From a virus, in IMG/VR virus record IMGVR_UViG_3300023444_000003, positions 1 through 41,244 of that record: DNA of 41,244 bases, one strand, 5' to 3'. Under the pieces are notes generated by a model, which had not been told where the DNA came from, ran no database searches, and saw nothing but the letters and a program-made list of their open reading frames with translations. The number at the start of each line of letters is the position of its first letter. Position 1 is the first letter of the stretch. A program made the position numbers and the translations under genes. Shown one piece after another: positions 1 through 6,289 of this stretch.

Positions 1-48
1 CAAAATCATGTGATATTAGCGGGATTATATGAAAGTTTTTACAACTAA
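1..48 (+). CDS. 3' fragment of the 80-aa gene seen whole at 40923-41165
   Basis: The reading frame enters from the window edge and stops with TAA at 46-48. It is identical to the end of the complete gene at the right edge of the window. It is not a separate or broken gene; it is cut only because the circle was opened here. Confidence 0.9.
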   Translation, partial: QNHVILAGLYESFYN

Positions 49-127
49 TTGAGGTAAACAAAATGGAAATATTAGAAGAAATTGCATACAATCGTATAGA
101 ATGGGATTTTGATAATAATATTGAAAC
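1..127. repeat. Terminal direct repeat, left copy (assembly overlap)
   Basis: Bases 1-127 match 41118-41244 base for base. The repeat holds the last 16 codons (15 residues plus stop) of the 80-aa protein encoded at 40923-41165 and the first codons of the gene at 63. A real packaging repeat of exactly 127 nt cannot be excluded, but 127 is a common largest k-mer in short-read assemblers, so a circularised contig is more likely. The non-redundant length is 41,117 bp. Confidence 0.95.
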
Positions 128-197
128 CGTAGTAATTGCTCACTTAAAAGATGGATTAGAATTTGTTGTTATGTCGGGTTATGATTTAATTAACTAA
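63..197 (+). CDS. Small acidic hypothetical protein (44 aa)
   Basis: ATG at 63 follows a GAGGTAAACAAA ribosome-binding site and the frame stops at 197. The 44-aa product is acidic (begins MEILEEIAYNRIEWDF) and has no cysteine cluster or membrane segment. It lies 14 nt after the gene that ends at 48, inside the rightward small-gene operon. A second partial copy of its start lies at 41180-41244 because of the terminal overlap. I do not recognise the family. The real-gene call rests on the ribosome-binding site, spacing and co-orientation. Confidence 0.6.
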   Translation: MEILEEIAYNRIEWDFDNNIETVVIAHLKDGLEFVVMSGYDLIN

Positions 198-213
198 GGT
201 GATATCATAATGA
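196..213 (+). repeat. 18-nt duplicated translation leader, copy 1
   Basis: AAGGTGATATCATAATGA occurs here and again exactly at 1628-1645. In both places it supplies the ribosome-binding site and start codon of a small gene, and it contains the perfect palindrome TGATATCA. Confidence 0.8.
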
Positions 214-362
214 CTAAATTAAAAGTTGTATACATTAGATGCTGGACTTGTGTTGGTAATGGCTTGGTTAGTGTTGTGATTCACAATAAATGTTGGGGTA
301 CTGCTAAATGTACAGATTGTAACGGAACTGGCAAAATAAAAGCAGGTGCTAAAAATGATTAA
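210..362 (+). CDS. DnaJ-like zinc-finger small protein (50 aa)
   Basis: The 50-aa product has two CxxCxGxG-type knuckles: CWTCVGNG at residues 11-18 and CTDCNGTG at 34-41, with a further Cys at 28. This is the zinc-knuckle signature of the DnaJ cysteine-rich region, also found in many small phage proteins. It probably binds one zinc ion; its partner is unknown. The start uses the duplicated AAGGTGATATCATA leader. The stop overlaps the next start (ATG at 355), showing translational coupling. A full DnaJ is excluded because there is no J domain. Confidence 0.7.
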   Translation: MTKLKVVYIRCWTCVGNGLVSVVIHNKCWGTAKCTDCNGTGKIKAGAKND

Positions 363-468
363 ACCACATCTTATATCTAAAAAAGAATTCTATAAACGCG
401 GTGGATTTAGTAACCCGAAATGTTTTCGTAAACATAAAAATGATTGTTGGTATTATTATTCTTATTAA
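355..468 (+). CDS. Small basic hypothetical protein (37 aa)
   Basis: ATG at 355 lies inside the end of the zinc-knuckle gene and the frame stops at 468. The 37-aa product reads KKEFYKRGGFSNPKCFRK in its middle and ends in an aromatic run (CWYYYSY). It is basic, and the GGFSNPKCFR core looks like a conserved short phage motif, though I cannot name the family. The coupled start and tight packing support it as a real gene. Confidence 0.55.
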   Translation: MIKPHLISKKEFYKRGGFSNPKCFRKHKNDCWYYYSY

Positions 469-481
469 AGGGGATTATAAA

Positions 482-811
482 ATGATTGCACACTATAAAG
501 TTATTATTAATGGTACTGATTCAGGCATAATTGAAACAAATTTACCTTATGCACGCGAATACTGGGAAAAACAGTCGCTTAAAACGAACAAAAGAATACA
601 TTTATCTGCTGTTTATTACGAACCTAGCGAAATAGAAAGATTACATTTTGACAGCGTAATATCATTATTATGGAAACCACAAAACGAAGACCATGACAAA
701 TTGGAAACAGCCTTGATATCTATGAAAATGGCAGTGGCACATAGTTCTGATAATATGGAATTATTGGACGAGCTAGAATTTCTAATCGAAAACTGGAGTT
801 TACAAAAATGA
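482..811 (+). CDS. Hypothetical protein (109 aa)
   Basis: The start at 482 is preferred over an upstream in-frame alternative because AAAGGGG lies 9 nt before it and the upstream extension would run through the previous gene. The product (MIAHYKVIINGTDSG...) is soluble, with a beta-rich first half and a helical acidic second half (residues about 75-109). No catalytic motif is evident. Its TGA overlaps the ATG of a 25-codon frame at 808. It belongs to the rightward early operon; function unknown. Confidence 0.65.
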   Translation: MIAHYKVIINGTDSGIIETNLPYAREYWEKQSLKTNKRIHLSAVYYEPSEIERLHFDSVISLLWKPQNEDHDKLETALISMKMAVAHSSDNMELLDELEFLIENWSLQK

Positions 812-885
812 GTTATTACATAATTAAACTAAAATCTATTAATTGTGGCTTTGAAGATTATCCATTACATTTAATAACCAACTAA
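808..885 (+). CDS. Possible 25-aa micropeptide
   Basis: ATG at 808 overlaps the preceding stop as ATGA, and the frame ends at 885, just before the ribosome-binding site of the gene at 901. The peptide is MSYYIIKLKSINCGFEDYPL followed by five residues. Only the coupling and the otherwise empty 90-nt gap support it. Confidence 0.35.
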   Translation: MSYYIIKLKSINCGFEDYPLHLITN

Positions 886-900
886 CTGGAGTACATTAAA

Positions 901-1326
901 ATGAGAGAACAAAATTTTACGCCAATACTAATATTTTCTGTTACTAATAAAGAAAACAAAGGAACACTAGCCGAAGAAATAGCATATAGTGCCGTCATAT
1001 CGCGTCTTAATTCAGCTGGTATTCCATTTAAGAAAACATTAGGTGTTTATAATAACGAAGAACCAGAAAAGGGATTTGTAGTTACTAATATTAATGCAGA
1101 ACATTATGATTTAGTTTTATCAATAGCTAAAGAATATAAACAAGAAAGCGTTTTCATATCTGATAGATTTAGGAACGCTTATTTAATGTTTCTTGAGATT
1201 GAATCTACTGAAAAAATCGGTGTGTTACATAATAATGGCAAAGTTAAGCCTAATAAAGATTATACATTAGATGTTAAAACAGGAAATTATTTTACTGTTA
1301 TTGATGTTGCGGCGTTAACCACATAA
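901..1326 (+). CDS. Hypothetical protein (141 aa)
   Basis: ATG at 901 is preceded by ACTGGAG at a good distance. The 141-aa protein starts with a hydrophobic strand (TPILIFSVTN), then NKGTLAEEIAYSAVISRLNSAGI, an alternating alpha/beta pattern, and ends in a beta-rich segment. There is no membrane segment, signal peptide or recognisable active site. It is the largest product of the left operon. Early phage proteins of this size often modify host functions, but nothing here shows which. Confidence 0.7.
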   Translation: MREQNFTPILIFSVTNKENKGTLAEEIAYSAVISRLNSAGIPFKKTLGVYNNEEPEKGFVVTNINAEHYDLVLSIAKEYKQESVFISDRFRNAYLMFLEIESTEKIGVLHNNGKVKPNKDYTLDVKTGNYFTVIDVAALTT

Positions 1327-1408
1327 AAAATGTAGCTTCATATTGTCCTATCCATTACGCAAAAGGATTCGCGTATACTTGGGCAAAAACATTACAGGAG
1401 ATAATACT

Positions 1409-1642
1409 ATGTGTGTACAAGTTAAAAACACAGCCACTAGTCAACTGACTGACACTAATAAACATGTAATCTTATATTTAGAATATTGGATAAACTGGCT
1501 TACTATCAATTCTTTTTGTGAATATCACGAAATGAGTTCTAAACGTGCGTCTATTGAAATTAATAAGGGTCGTATGATTCGAGAATCAGATTTTGGTATT
1601 TTGGCTTCCACACTGGCGGTTAAATATAAGGTGATATCATAA
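1409..1642 (+). CDS. Small protein with a possible helix-turn-helix (77 aa)
   Basis: The start at 1409 is chosen because ACAGGAG ends 8 nt upstream; a longer frame to 1343 has no ribosome-binding site. Residues about 33-58 read INSFCEYHEMSSKRASIEIN then KGRMI, which fits the spacing of small helix-turn-helix proteins of the excisionase/AlpA kind (first helix, turn at MSS, recognition helix, then KGR-hydrophobic). This is pattern reading only. If correct it is a candidate regulator or excisionase for a phage that carries an integrase. The TAA at 1640-1642 overlaps the next ATG. Confidence 0.6.
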   Translation: MCVQVKNTATSQLTDTNKHVILYLEYWINWLTINSFCEYHEMSSKRASIEINKGRMIRESDFGILASTLAVKYKVIS

Positions 1643-1645
1643 TGA
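1628..1645 (+). repeat. 18-nt duplicated translation leader, copy 2
   Basis: Exact second copy of AAGGTGATATCATAATGA (first at 196-213). Here it forms the end of the 77-aa gene and the start region of the gene at 1642. Confidence 0.8.
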
Positions 1646-1881
1646 AATATCACATTCAATTTCTTCATGAGTCTATCATATCGGGTGAACTAATTCCGGC
1701 GTGTGGTTCAGACAGTGTTCACCCTTTAGACGGTAGACTTAAATTATCTAATATGATTAGAACTGCAAAACTACAAATTGAAAGTCTAAAAAGTGTACAA
1801 CAATATAAACATTTTGAAATTCATCAAGGCAATTTACGGCATAGTAGAATAATATACACTAATTATAAGGAATTAACATAA
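1642..1881 (+). CDS. Hypothetical protein (79 aa)
   Basis: The start at 1642 uses the duplicated AAGGTGATATCATA leader and overlaps the previous stop. The product begins MKYHIQFLHESIISGELIP and is mildly basic towards its end, with no motif I can name. Its stop (TAA) shares a base with the next ATG at 1881. It is part of the coupled rightward operon. Confidence 0.6.
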   Translation: MKYHIQFLHESIISGELIPACGSDSVHPLDGRLKLSNMIRTAKLQIESLKSVQQYKHFEIHQGNLRHSRIIYTNYKELT

Positions 1882-2021
1882 TGTTAACTAAACCACAAAT
1901 ACGTAAAAAGACTATTAAATGTAAAAGACAGTTCGTTATGTTTCATCATGCTAAAAATGATATGGGTTTACTACCCACAACTTTAGCATGTAGTAGTTTA
2001 ACACGGGAACAAAAATTATGA
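1881..2021 (+). CDS. Small basic hypothetical protein (46 aa)
   Basis: ATG at 1881 follows AAGGAATTAACATA, and the frame runs to TGA at 2019-2021. The 46-aa product has a strongly basic first third (KPQIRKKTIKCKRQF), two cysteines and two adjacent histidines, so a small nucleic-acid- or metal-binding role is possible but unproven. It overlaps the following gene by ATGA. Confidence 0.55.
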   Translation: MLTKPQIRKKTIKCKRQFVMFHHAKNDMGLLPTTLACSSLTREQKL

Positions 2022-2197
2022 ATTGTCCACACTGTGATAATCATTTCCGTTCGACTGATGTTAAGATTACAGAATCAAGAGCAATTAAAAATGAAAACTT
2101 AGGTTTTGTATTTTGCCCAAATTGTCAAAAACAAATTGTAGTAAAAATTACACAAACTTTAACTCCAATCGGATACCACAGACGTGACACTGACTAA
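2018..2197 (+). CDS. Zinc-ribbon small protein (59 aa)
   Basis: Two CPxC knuckles, CPHC at residues 3-6 and CPNC at 33-36, are spaced as in a classical zinc ribbon (C-x2-C-x26-C-x2-C) with beta-rich flanks. Zinc ribbons of this kind bind nucleic acid or polymerase subunits. This is the last gene of the rightward operon, started by ATGA overlap and followed 17 nt later by an intrinsic terminator. The target is unknown. Confidence 0.7.
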   Translation: MNCPHCDNHFRSTDVKITESRAIKNENLGFVFCPNCQKQIVVKITQTLTPIGYHRRDTD

Positions 2198-2213
2198 AAA
2201 CTATACCCTCCTT

Positions 2214-2239
2214 AGCGGTCGTTTAGGCCGCTCTTTTTT
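2214..2239 (+). terminator. Intrinsic terminator of the rightward small-gene operon
   Basis: AGCGGTC (2214-2220) pairs with GGCCGCT (2226-2232; one G-U pair) around a 5-nt GTTTA loop and is followed by C and six Ts. It sits 17 nt past the last stop codon, in the sense of transcription. Confidence 0.85.
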
Positions 2240-2455
2240 GTTTCCCTGTCTAAGCCATTAATATTCTACAATACCTCACAGCCTATCAGCTCCCTAAGCC
2301 TGACCCGTTTATTTGAATTCAGTTTTACCCGTCGGATACAAAAAACTCACAATAAGCTTAAAATCTCCCTGTTTTTTTAAAATCGAATTACCGAACTAAG
2401 TTCAAGTAGCAGTTAACGCAGTGCTGTTTACTTTACTTTAGTAAAGGAAGTAGCT

Positions 2456-2532
2456 TAATGTCTATTAAATTCAATGCATTAGCATACGATTCACTAAGCA
2501 TACGTGCAACCGTATGAATTTAATAGACATTA
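2456..2532. repeat. 18-bp perfect inverted repeat with 41-nt loop carrying AGCATACG iterons
   Basis: The left arm 2456-2473 (TAATGTCTATTAAATTCA) is the exact reverse complement of 2515-2532. The 41-nt loop contains AGCATACG twice and a smaller CATACG/CGTATG dyad (2499-2504 with 2511-2516). It could form a cruciform or a long RNA stem, or be a paired protein-binding site. Confidence 0.85.
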
Positions 2533-2766
2533 TACCCCTTTATCGTGCTAAACCGCTTCTGGGGTTTTATCGATTAAATAGCCATATATAGACCTTTATC
2601 ACCTATAATCCCTGTCCCTAAATCCCCGCCAATAATACCTAGATATAGCCACATTTAAGACAAAATCTACAGGCTACCAGCCCCAATATTGAGCTGAAAA
2701 CAATTTGATTTTAGATTATAAAGTATGCTAACATTCAATTTATATAATCAATTCTACAGGTGGAGC

Positions 2767-3261
2767 ATGACTGGAACTGAACAACAATTATTAGAAGTGG
2801 TACTGAATATACAAAAACAATTAACTGAACTGATAAATTACAACTCTAAAGCAGAGAAAAAACGCCGGGCAAATAGAAAACCCAAAGCAAAAAATACAAT
2901 GTTAATGACTAATATGGACGTCATTTTACCTGAAATGGTTAAGGTATTATCTGAGTTTAGTGGTGAATGTTCACTTAATAGGATGGCCGTTAGAATAGCC
3001 GAACACATAAAACAGCCTAAGAAAAAAGTCCAAACAATACGAAACTTAATGAAAGTGTGGCTTAAAAACCCCGTCATCTACAGCGGTGTGAGAATAAGTC
3101 TTATCAATAAGGCCAAGCCAACGTTTAAAGGTGCTGGTACGTGCTTATATTGGATTACAGGCACTAAAATGAGTACATCGAGTAAGAACGACGCGGGATA
3201 TCTGATACAGGACGGCTATTCTGACGACTCTACAGCACCAGAAATTGATATATTTTCATGA
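2767..3261 (+). CDS. Free-standing paralogue of the helicase C-terminal domain (164 aa)
   Basis: The start at 2767 is chosen for the AGGTGGAGC just upstream; a longer frame from 2725 adds 14 residues but has no ribosome-binding site. Residues about 25-45 are very basic (KAEKKRRANRKPKAK). Residues 65-132 align without gaps to residues 450-517 of the phage helicase at 4476-6071, with 23 of 68 identities by hand count (SGEC.LN.M...AE, QT.RN..K, G.G and WI.G). Both proteins end in DIFS. The domain looks helical with a beta wing, so a winged-helix-like DNA- or partner-binding role is inferred. It may regulate replication from the adjacent repeat region. It has no ATPase motifs. Confidence 0.7.
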   Translation: MTGTEQQLLEVVLNIQKQLTELINYNSKAEKKRRANRKPKAKNTMLMTNMDVILPEMVKVLSEFSGECSLNRMAVRIAEHIKQPKKKVQTIRNLMKVWLKNPVIYSGVRISLINKAKPTFKGAGTCLYWITGTKMSTSSKNDAGYLIQDGYSDDSTAPEIDIFS

Positions 3262-3425
3262 TTATTCGTGAGCCTAAATATGGGATGACAAATAAGGACG
3301 TTTTTCGTTTAGCAAAATACGCCATCAGGCAAAGAGACTGCGGCCACTATGAATTGTACGCTAAAATAATGCAATCCGCCGAAGCAGCAGCCCGGCGAAT
3401 AAGGGTTCTTAAGAAAAGGATTTAG
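3258..3425 (+). CDS. Small basic hypothetical protein (55 aa)
   Basis: ATG at 3258 overlaps the previous TGA as ATGA and the frame ends at 3425. The 55-aa product is basic and probably all helical (VFRLAKYAIRQRDCGHYELY, then AAARRIRVLKKRI at its end). Its stop overlaps the stop of the leftward gene at 3422 by a few bases, so two operons converge here without a visible terminator. Function unknown; coupling to the helicase-domain paralogue suggests a joint role. Confidence 0.55.
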   Translation: MIIREPKYGMTNKDVFRLAKYAIRQRDCGHYELYAKIMQSAEAAARRIRVLKKRI

Positions 3426-3622
3426 ACAGGAAGGTTTTCAGGTAGGTCAATATGAACGTGTACCACGTCGTCGTAACATGGTCGAATCGCCCAACAGACA
3501 CTTAAAACTACATAAGTTATGTTATTATAGTTTACGTAATCATGTTTCCTCGGCACGTTGTTTCGTGTCACCTCGAATAGAACCTCGTTAATATCGGGGT
3601 TTATAAAATATTTAATTTCCAT
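3422..3622 (-). CDS. Hypothetical protein (66 aa)
   Basis: The start at 3622 is preferred because AAAGGAAACCAA precedes it; a longer frame adds seven residues. The product (MEIKYFINPDINEVLFEVTR...) looks like a small all-beta protein ending HIDLPENLPV. It is the last gene of the leftward replication operon and overlaps the upstream gene by 11 nt. I do not recognise the family. Confidence 0.6.
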   Translation of the reverse strand: MEIKYFINPDINEVLFEVTRNNVPRKHDYVNYNNITYVVLSVCWAIRPCYDDVVHVHIDLPENLPV

Positions 3623-3869
3623 TTGGTTTCCTTTTGCAATCACATTGTTTGTGAAAAATTAGTCTTGTTAAATGATGTTCAAACTTTTCAACGCCCATTT
3701 GTTCTATTAGGGATGTTATGTCAGTAACGTTGTAGATTTGTGACACCGCGTTCAAGACTGTCACCATTTTATCGATAGTATTTTCAACACAGTCCATACT
3801 ATGGCCGACAGATTCACAAAATGCTTCCCTGTATTTTAATTCGTTGTATTCATTTACGATATCACTCAT
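3612..3869 (-). CDS. Helical hypothetical protein (85 aa)
   Basis: A predominantly helical product, with a basic cysteine-containing tail (FHKQCDCKRKPNGN). It overlaps both neighbours by a few bases in the leftward operon. No catalytic motif is seen. It lies three genes beyond the helicase, so a replication accessory or host-takeover role is possible but not shown. Confidence 0.6.
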   Translation of the reverse strand: MSDIVNEYNELKYREAFCESVGHSMDCVENTIDKMVTVLNAVSQIYNVTDITSLIEQMGVEKFEHHLTRLIFHKQCDCKRKPNGN

Positions 3870-4132
3870 GATTTAACACCATAATTACAATGACCCGGCG
3901 TTCCGACATTAACTATTTTTCTAGCCTTCGTTATTTTTTCAGCAGATATCAATTCGCGCCTAGACTGATTTGGGTCTACTATTGTGTCATTGAAGTAATC
4001 AACAATCATTTGAGCATATTCTACGGCTGTATGCCCTGTTTTCGATGTTATGCACTTTGAAGTACGGGTATCAAAATGTTCAGTCATTATTTTTCCCGAA
4101 TTAATAATTTTAATTTGTGTTTTAATTTTCAT
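3866..4132 (-). CDS. Hypothetical protein (88 aa)
   Basis: The product begins with a basic strand (MKIKTQIKIINSGK) and has a central helix (HTAVEYAQMIVDYFND). An internal ATG at 4087 with CGGGAA upstream gives a 73-aa alternative start. Stop and start overlaps with both neighbours support translation. There is no recognisable family. Confidence 0.55.
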   Translation of the reverse strand: MKIKTQIKIINSGKIMTEHFDTRTSKCITSKTGHTAVEYAQMIVDYFNDTIVDPNQSRRELISAEKITKARKIVNVGTPGHCNYGVKS

Positions 4133-4461
4133 AATTCATTATCCAATACATCAAATATTTGGCGTAAAGCTACCAACTCGTGACACGCATGAGACCGAGC
4201 TGATATTGTTCCGCCGTCAATATATCGGTCAGTTAACAACTCGTTATGTAAAATAGAAATTAAAATTTTAGCGTCATCCACTTCTAATTCAGCAAATTCA
4301 CGACTAATTTCAGTTTTAAGTCTCACTAAATCATTTTCATATCGTGTAAAGTACTCATGGGTGAAATGTTTTGAAAGCTTTAATTTATATAAAGACAATA
4401 AAATATTTTTAACTTTAATATCTATGTTGCCTTCAGTATCTACCTGTTCGAATGTTTTCAT
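4129..4461 (-). CDS. Helical hypothetical protein (110 aa)
   Basis: ATG at 4461 follows GGGGAAAAAATT. The 110-aa product is almost entirely predicted helix with heptad-like spacing (KVKNILLSLYKLKLSKHF; RLKTEISREFAELEVDDAK), suggesting a small coiled-coil protein. It sits directly after the helicase gene with only 14 nt between them. Function unknown. Confidence 0.6.
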   Translation of the reverse strand: MKTFEQVDTEGNIDIKVKNILLSLYKLKLSKHFTHEYFTRYENDLVRLKTEISREFAELEVDDAKILISILHNELLTDRYIDGGTISARSHACHELVALRQIFDVLDNEL

Positions 4462-4475
4462 AATTTTTTCCCCAG

Positions 4476-6071
4476 TTAACTAAAAATATCGTAGTCTGTG
4501 TTTAATTCAGCATCGATGTGGCCATAAATCCAATGCTTTACTTTACCTGAACCATTTGGGTTCGGCCTGTTATCTTCTGCATACCAAATTATCCAATCAT
4601 CAACAACTAATTTTTCCTTGAAAATTCTTTTTATTTTATTTCTATACGTTTGTGCCTTTGATTCATCATCGGCCAACGATTCAGCAACGAACTTTGACAT
4701 GTCATTCAAAGTACACTCGCCACTATTGGCCATCAATTTAATACGAACCGCGTCTAGTATCGCTTTGTTTTCAGAAATTTCAACTTCGGCTACTGATTCA
4801 TCTAATTTAAGCACGCCCACTTCATCCCCATTACTAATTTCTACCGATTCTTTTTTAAACCAAATTGGTTTGCCGGTTTGAATACTCAAGTTTGATTTAG
4901 CTCCGTCCAATCTTACATGTTTATAGCGGTCACTAAGTGCTACGCCGGTGTCTTCCGCGTCTTTCTCACTCATGCCGTACAATGTAACAGTAACCCGAGC
5001 AATCGCATTAAGGGATGACGCGCCCCGTCCTGAATCCATGTTACCGGCTTGTCCTTCACTATTGCCCGACACTTTTCGTGTGTGGTGAACAATAAGGACG
5101 GCGCATTCGGTCATAACTGCAATTTCCCGATACATTCTACCAATTTGTGCTATTTCTTCATTACTATTTTCATTCACCATGTGAGTTTCAATGAATGGGT
5201 CAATAATAAGTAAACAAATATCATTTTCTTTTATGTAATCTATAATAAATTGTTTATAAACCGGTATCACGTTACCATTTTTATTGCGCTTTCCGATAAT
5301 AAAAGGCTTTTCTACCCCTGAATAAACATATAAATTATCTTTTAAGTCATTTTTATCAACGTTAAAATAAGTTTTTATGGCTTGCAAACGCCGCATTTGT
5401 TCTGTTTTGTCGTCTTCATTATTAAGTATTAACACCTTACCTTTTTCATGTGGGAACAAGCCAAGGATATCCTCACGTTTTGATGCTAATGATATTGCCA
5501 ACTGTAAAGAAAAAGTAGATTTACCGGCACTTGGTGGCGCGATAATGACTGTGACTTTTTCACGAATTAATAAATGACCAAGAAGAAAACGACGCTTTGG
5601 TAGTTTGGTGTCAAGACCTTCTAATTTTCTAATGTCTAAACTTTTAGTTTTTGTTTTTGGTATTATAAGTTCAGCATCTAATAGTTCTGCGAAATCCGCT
5701 TCGGCACTGTCGCAGCCTATTTCATTTTGAGAATATGAATAAGCGTTCAGTACTTTGGCCGTTAACTCGTCTAATGACCACGGTGGTTGGCATTCTTCAT
5801 TCCATTTACTACTAATTAATAAACTTATTGCGTCATCTTCACTTAAACCAAAGTCATGCAGCCTAGCGCATACGGTGTAAGTTGTTTGGTCCCCGCCGAA
5901 GCCTTCCACAGCCACAGGCGTTGTTTCTGCTTGCAAGTATTCGGTAGCCCGTTTAATTGCTTCAGTGGAATTCACAGCTTGAGCTTTATTCTTACGAATT
6001 TTAGCCGTCGGTGTTTTACTTAATATAAAATTAAGTAACGCTTCAGGTGCTTGTTGTATTTTATTTTTCAT
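4476..6071 (-). CDS. RepA/DnaB-type replicative helicase with primase C-terminal-like domain (531 aa)
   Basis: Residues about 35-115 resemble the helical domain that follows Prim-Pol primases (PriCT type). The central domain is a RecA-like ATPase of the AAA_25/RepA kind: Walker A APPSAGKST at 178-186, LNNED at 216-220, Walker B LLIIDPF at 287-293, and VHHTRK at 328-333. Residues 450-517 form a C-terminal domain duplicated in the 164-aa protein at 2767-3261. The tail is NTDYDIFS. It probably unwinds the replication fork as a hexamer and works with the Prim-Pol at 8406-8903, which carries the catalytic half usually fused to such a helicase. Translation is coupled to the upstream gene (ATGA). 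Confidence 0.85.
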   Translation of the reverse strand: MKNKIQQAPEALLNFILSKTPTAKIRKNKAQAVNSTEAIKRATEYLQAETTPVAVEGFGGDQTTYTVCARLHDFGLSEDDAISLLISSKWNEECQPPWSLDELTAKVLNAYSYSQNEIGCDSAEADFAELLDAELIIPKTKTKSLDIRKLEGLDTKLPKRRFLLGHLLIREKVTVIIAPPSAGKSTFSLQLAISLASKREDILGLFPHEKGKVLILNNEDDKTEQMRRLQAIKTYFNVDKNDLKDNLYVYSGVEKPFIIGKRNKNGNVIPVYKQFIIDYIKENDICLLIIDPFIETHMVNENSNEEIAQIGRMYREIAVMTECAVLIVHHTRKVSGNSEGQAGNMDSGRGASSLNAIARVTVTLYGMSEKDAEDTGVALSDRYKHVRLDGAKSNLSIQTGKPIWFKKESVEISNGDEVGVLKLDESVAEVEISENKAILDAVRIKLMANSGECTLNDMSKFVAESLADDESKAQTYRNKIKRIFKEKLVVDDWIIWYAEDNRPNPNGSGKVKHWIYGHIDAELNTDYDIFS

Positions 6072-6289
6072 AATAATTTTTTAGGGGACCATTTATAACA
6101 AGTCATTAATTTTGATGGATAATGTGACGCTTCTATTATGTATTTGGGGTCAAACTTTGGATTAAACAAACCAATAACAGGCAATCCTTTTAGTAAAAAG
6201 AATGTCATGCTACCCATTTTGTTATTACGCGCGACTGACACAAGTTCTGAATCTTTTATGAAAGCCACACATTTTATTTGATAAGTCAT
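6068..6289 (-). CDS. Hypothetical protein (73 aa)
   Basis: The product starts MTYQIKCVAFIKDSELVSVA, has a central hydrophobic stretch (MTFFLLKGLPVIGLF) and a basic end. The hydrophobic stretch is too short and broken for a confident membrane call. It overlaps upstream and downstream genes by ATGA in the leftward operon. No family recognised. Confidence 0.55.
   Translation of the reverse strand: MTYQIKCVAFIKDSELVSVARNNKMGSMTFFLLKGLPVIGLFNPKFDPKYIIEASHYPSKLMTCYKWSPKKLL

Larger units (their letters stand above)
2198..2766. other. 569-bp gene-poor region with repeats; candidate origin, attachment or control region
   Basis: Besides the terminator this stretch holds a 6-bp hairpin (CTTTAC-TTTA-GTAAAG, 2431-2446), a perfect 18-bp inverted repeat (2456-2532), two direct AGCATACG elements 16 nt apart (2481-2488, 2497-2504), and inverted copies CGTATG (2511-2516) and GTATGCTAA (2723-2731). 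A 20-codon frame, 2458-2517, with an AAAGGAAG ribosome-binding site overlaps the hairpin and could be a leader peptide. A lone GACAAAA half-site lies at 2659-2665. No tRNA fragment was recognised. Function is inferred only from the repeat content. Confidence 0.5.

Noticed and set aside
1-127. Short direct terminal repeats as the physical phage ends
   Set aside because: The length equals a common assembler k-mer and the repeat cuts through two ordinary genes; a circular overlap is the simpler reading, though not proven.
401-481. N-terminal extension of the 109-aa gene to 401
   Set aside because: It would run through the coupled 37-aa gene and has no ribosome-binding site; AAAGGGG before 482 decides the start.
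1343-1379. TTGTCC...TATACT as a promoter before the 77-aa gene
   Set aside because: The spacing is 25 nt, too long for a sigma70 promoter, and no better -35 was found.
2456-2532. Dif-like Xer recombination site or CTX-type folded attP
   Set aside because: The TTAAAT-like segments resemble a dif arm only loosely, and the phage carries its own integrase; the central region does not match.
2538-2575. Weak hairpin AAACC/GGTTT as a second terminator
   Set aside because: Only five base pairs with an 8-nt loop and no proper T-run in either direction.
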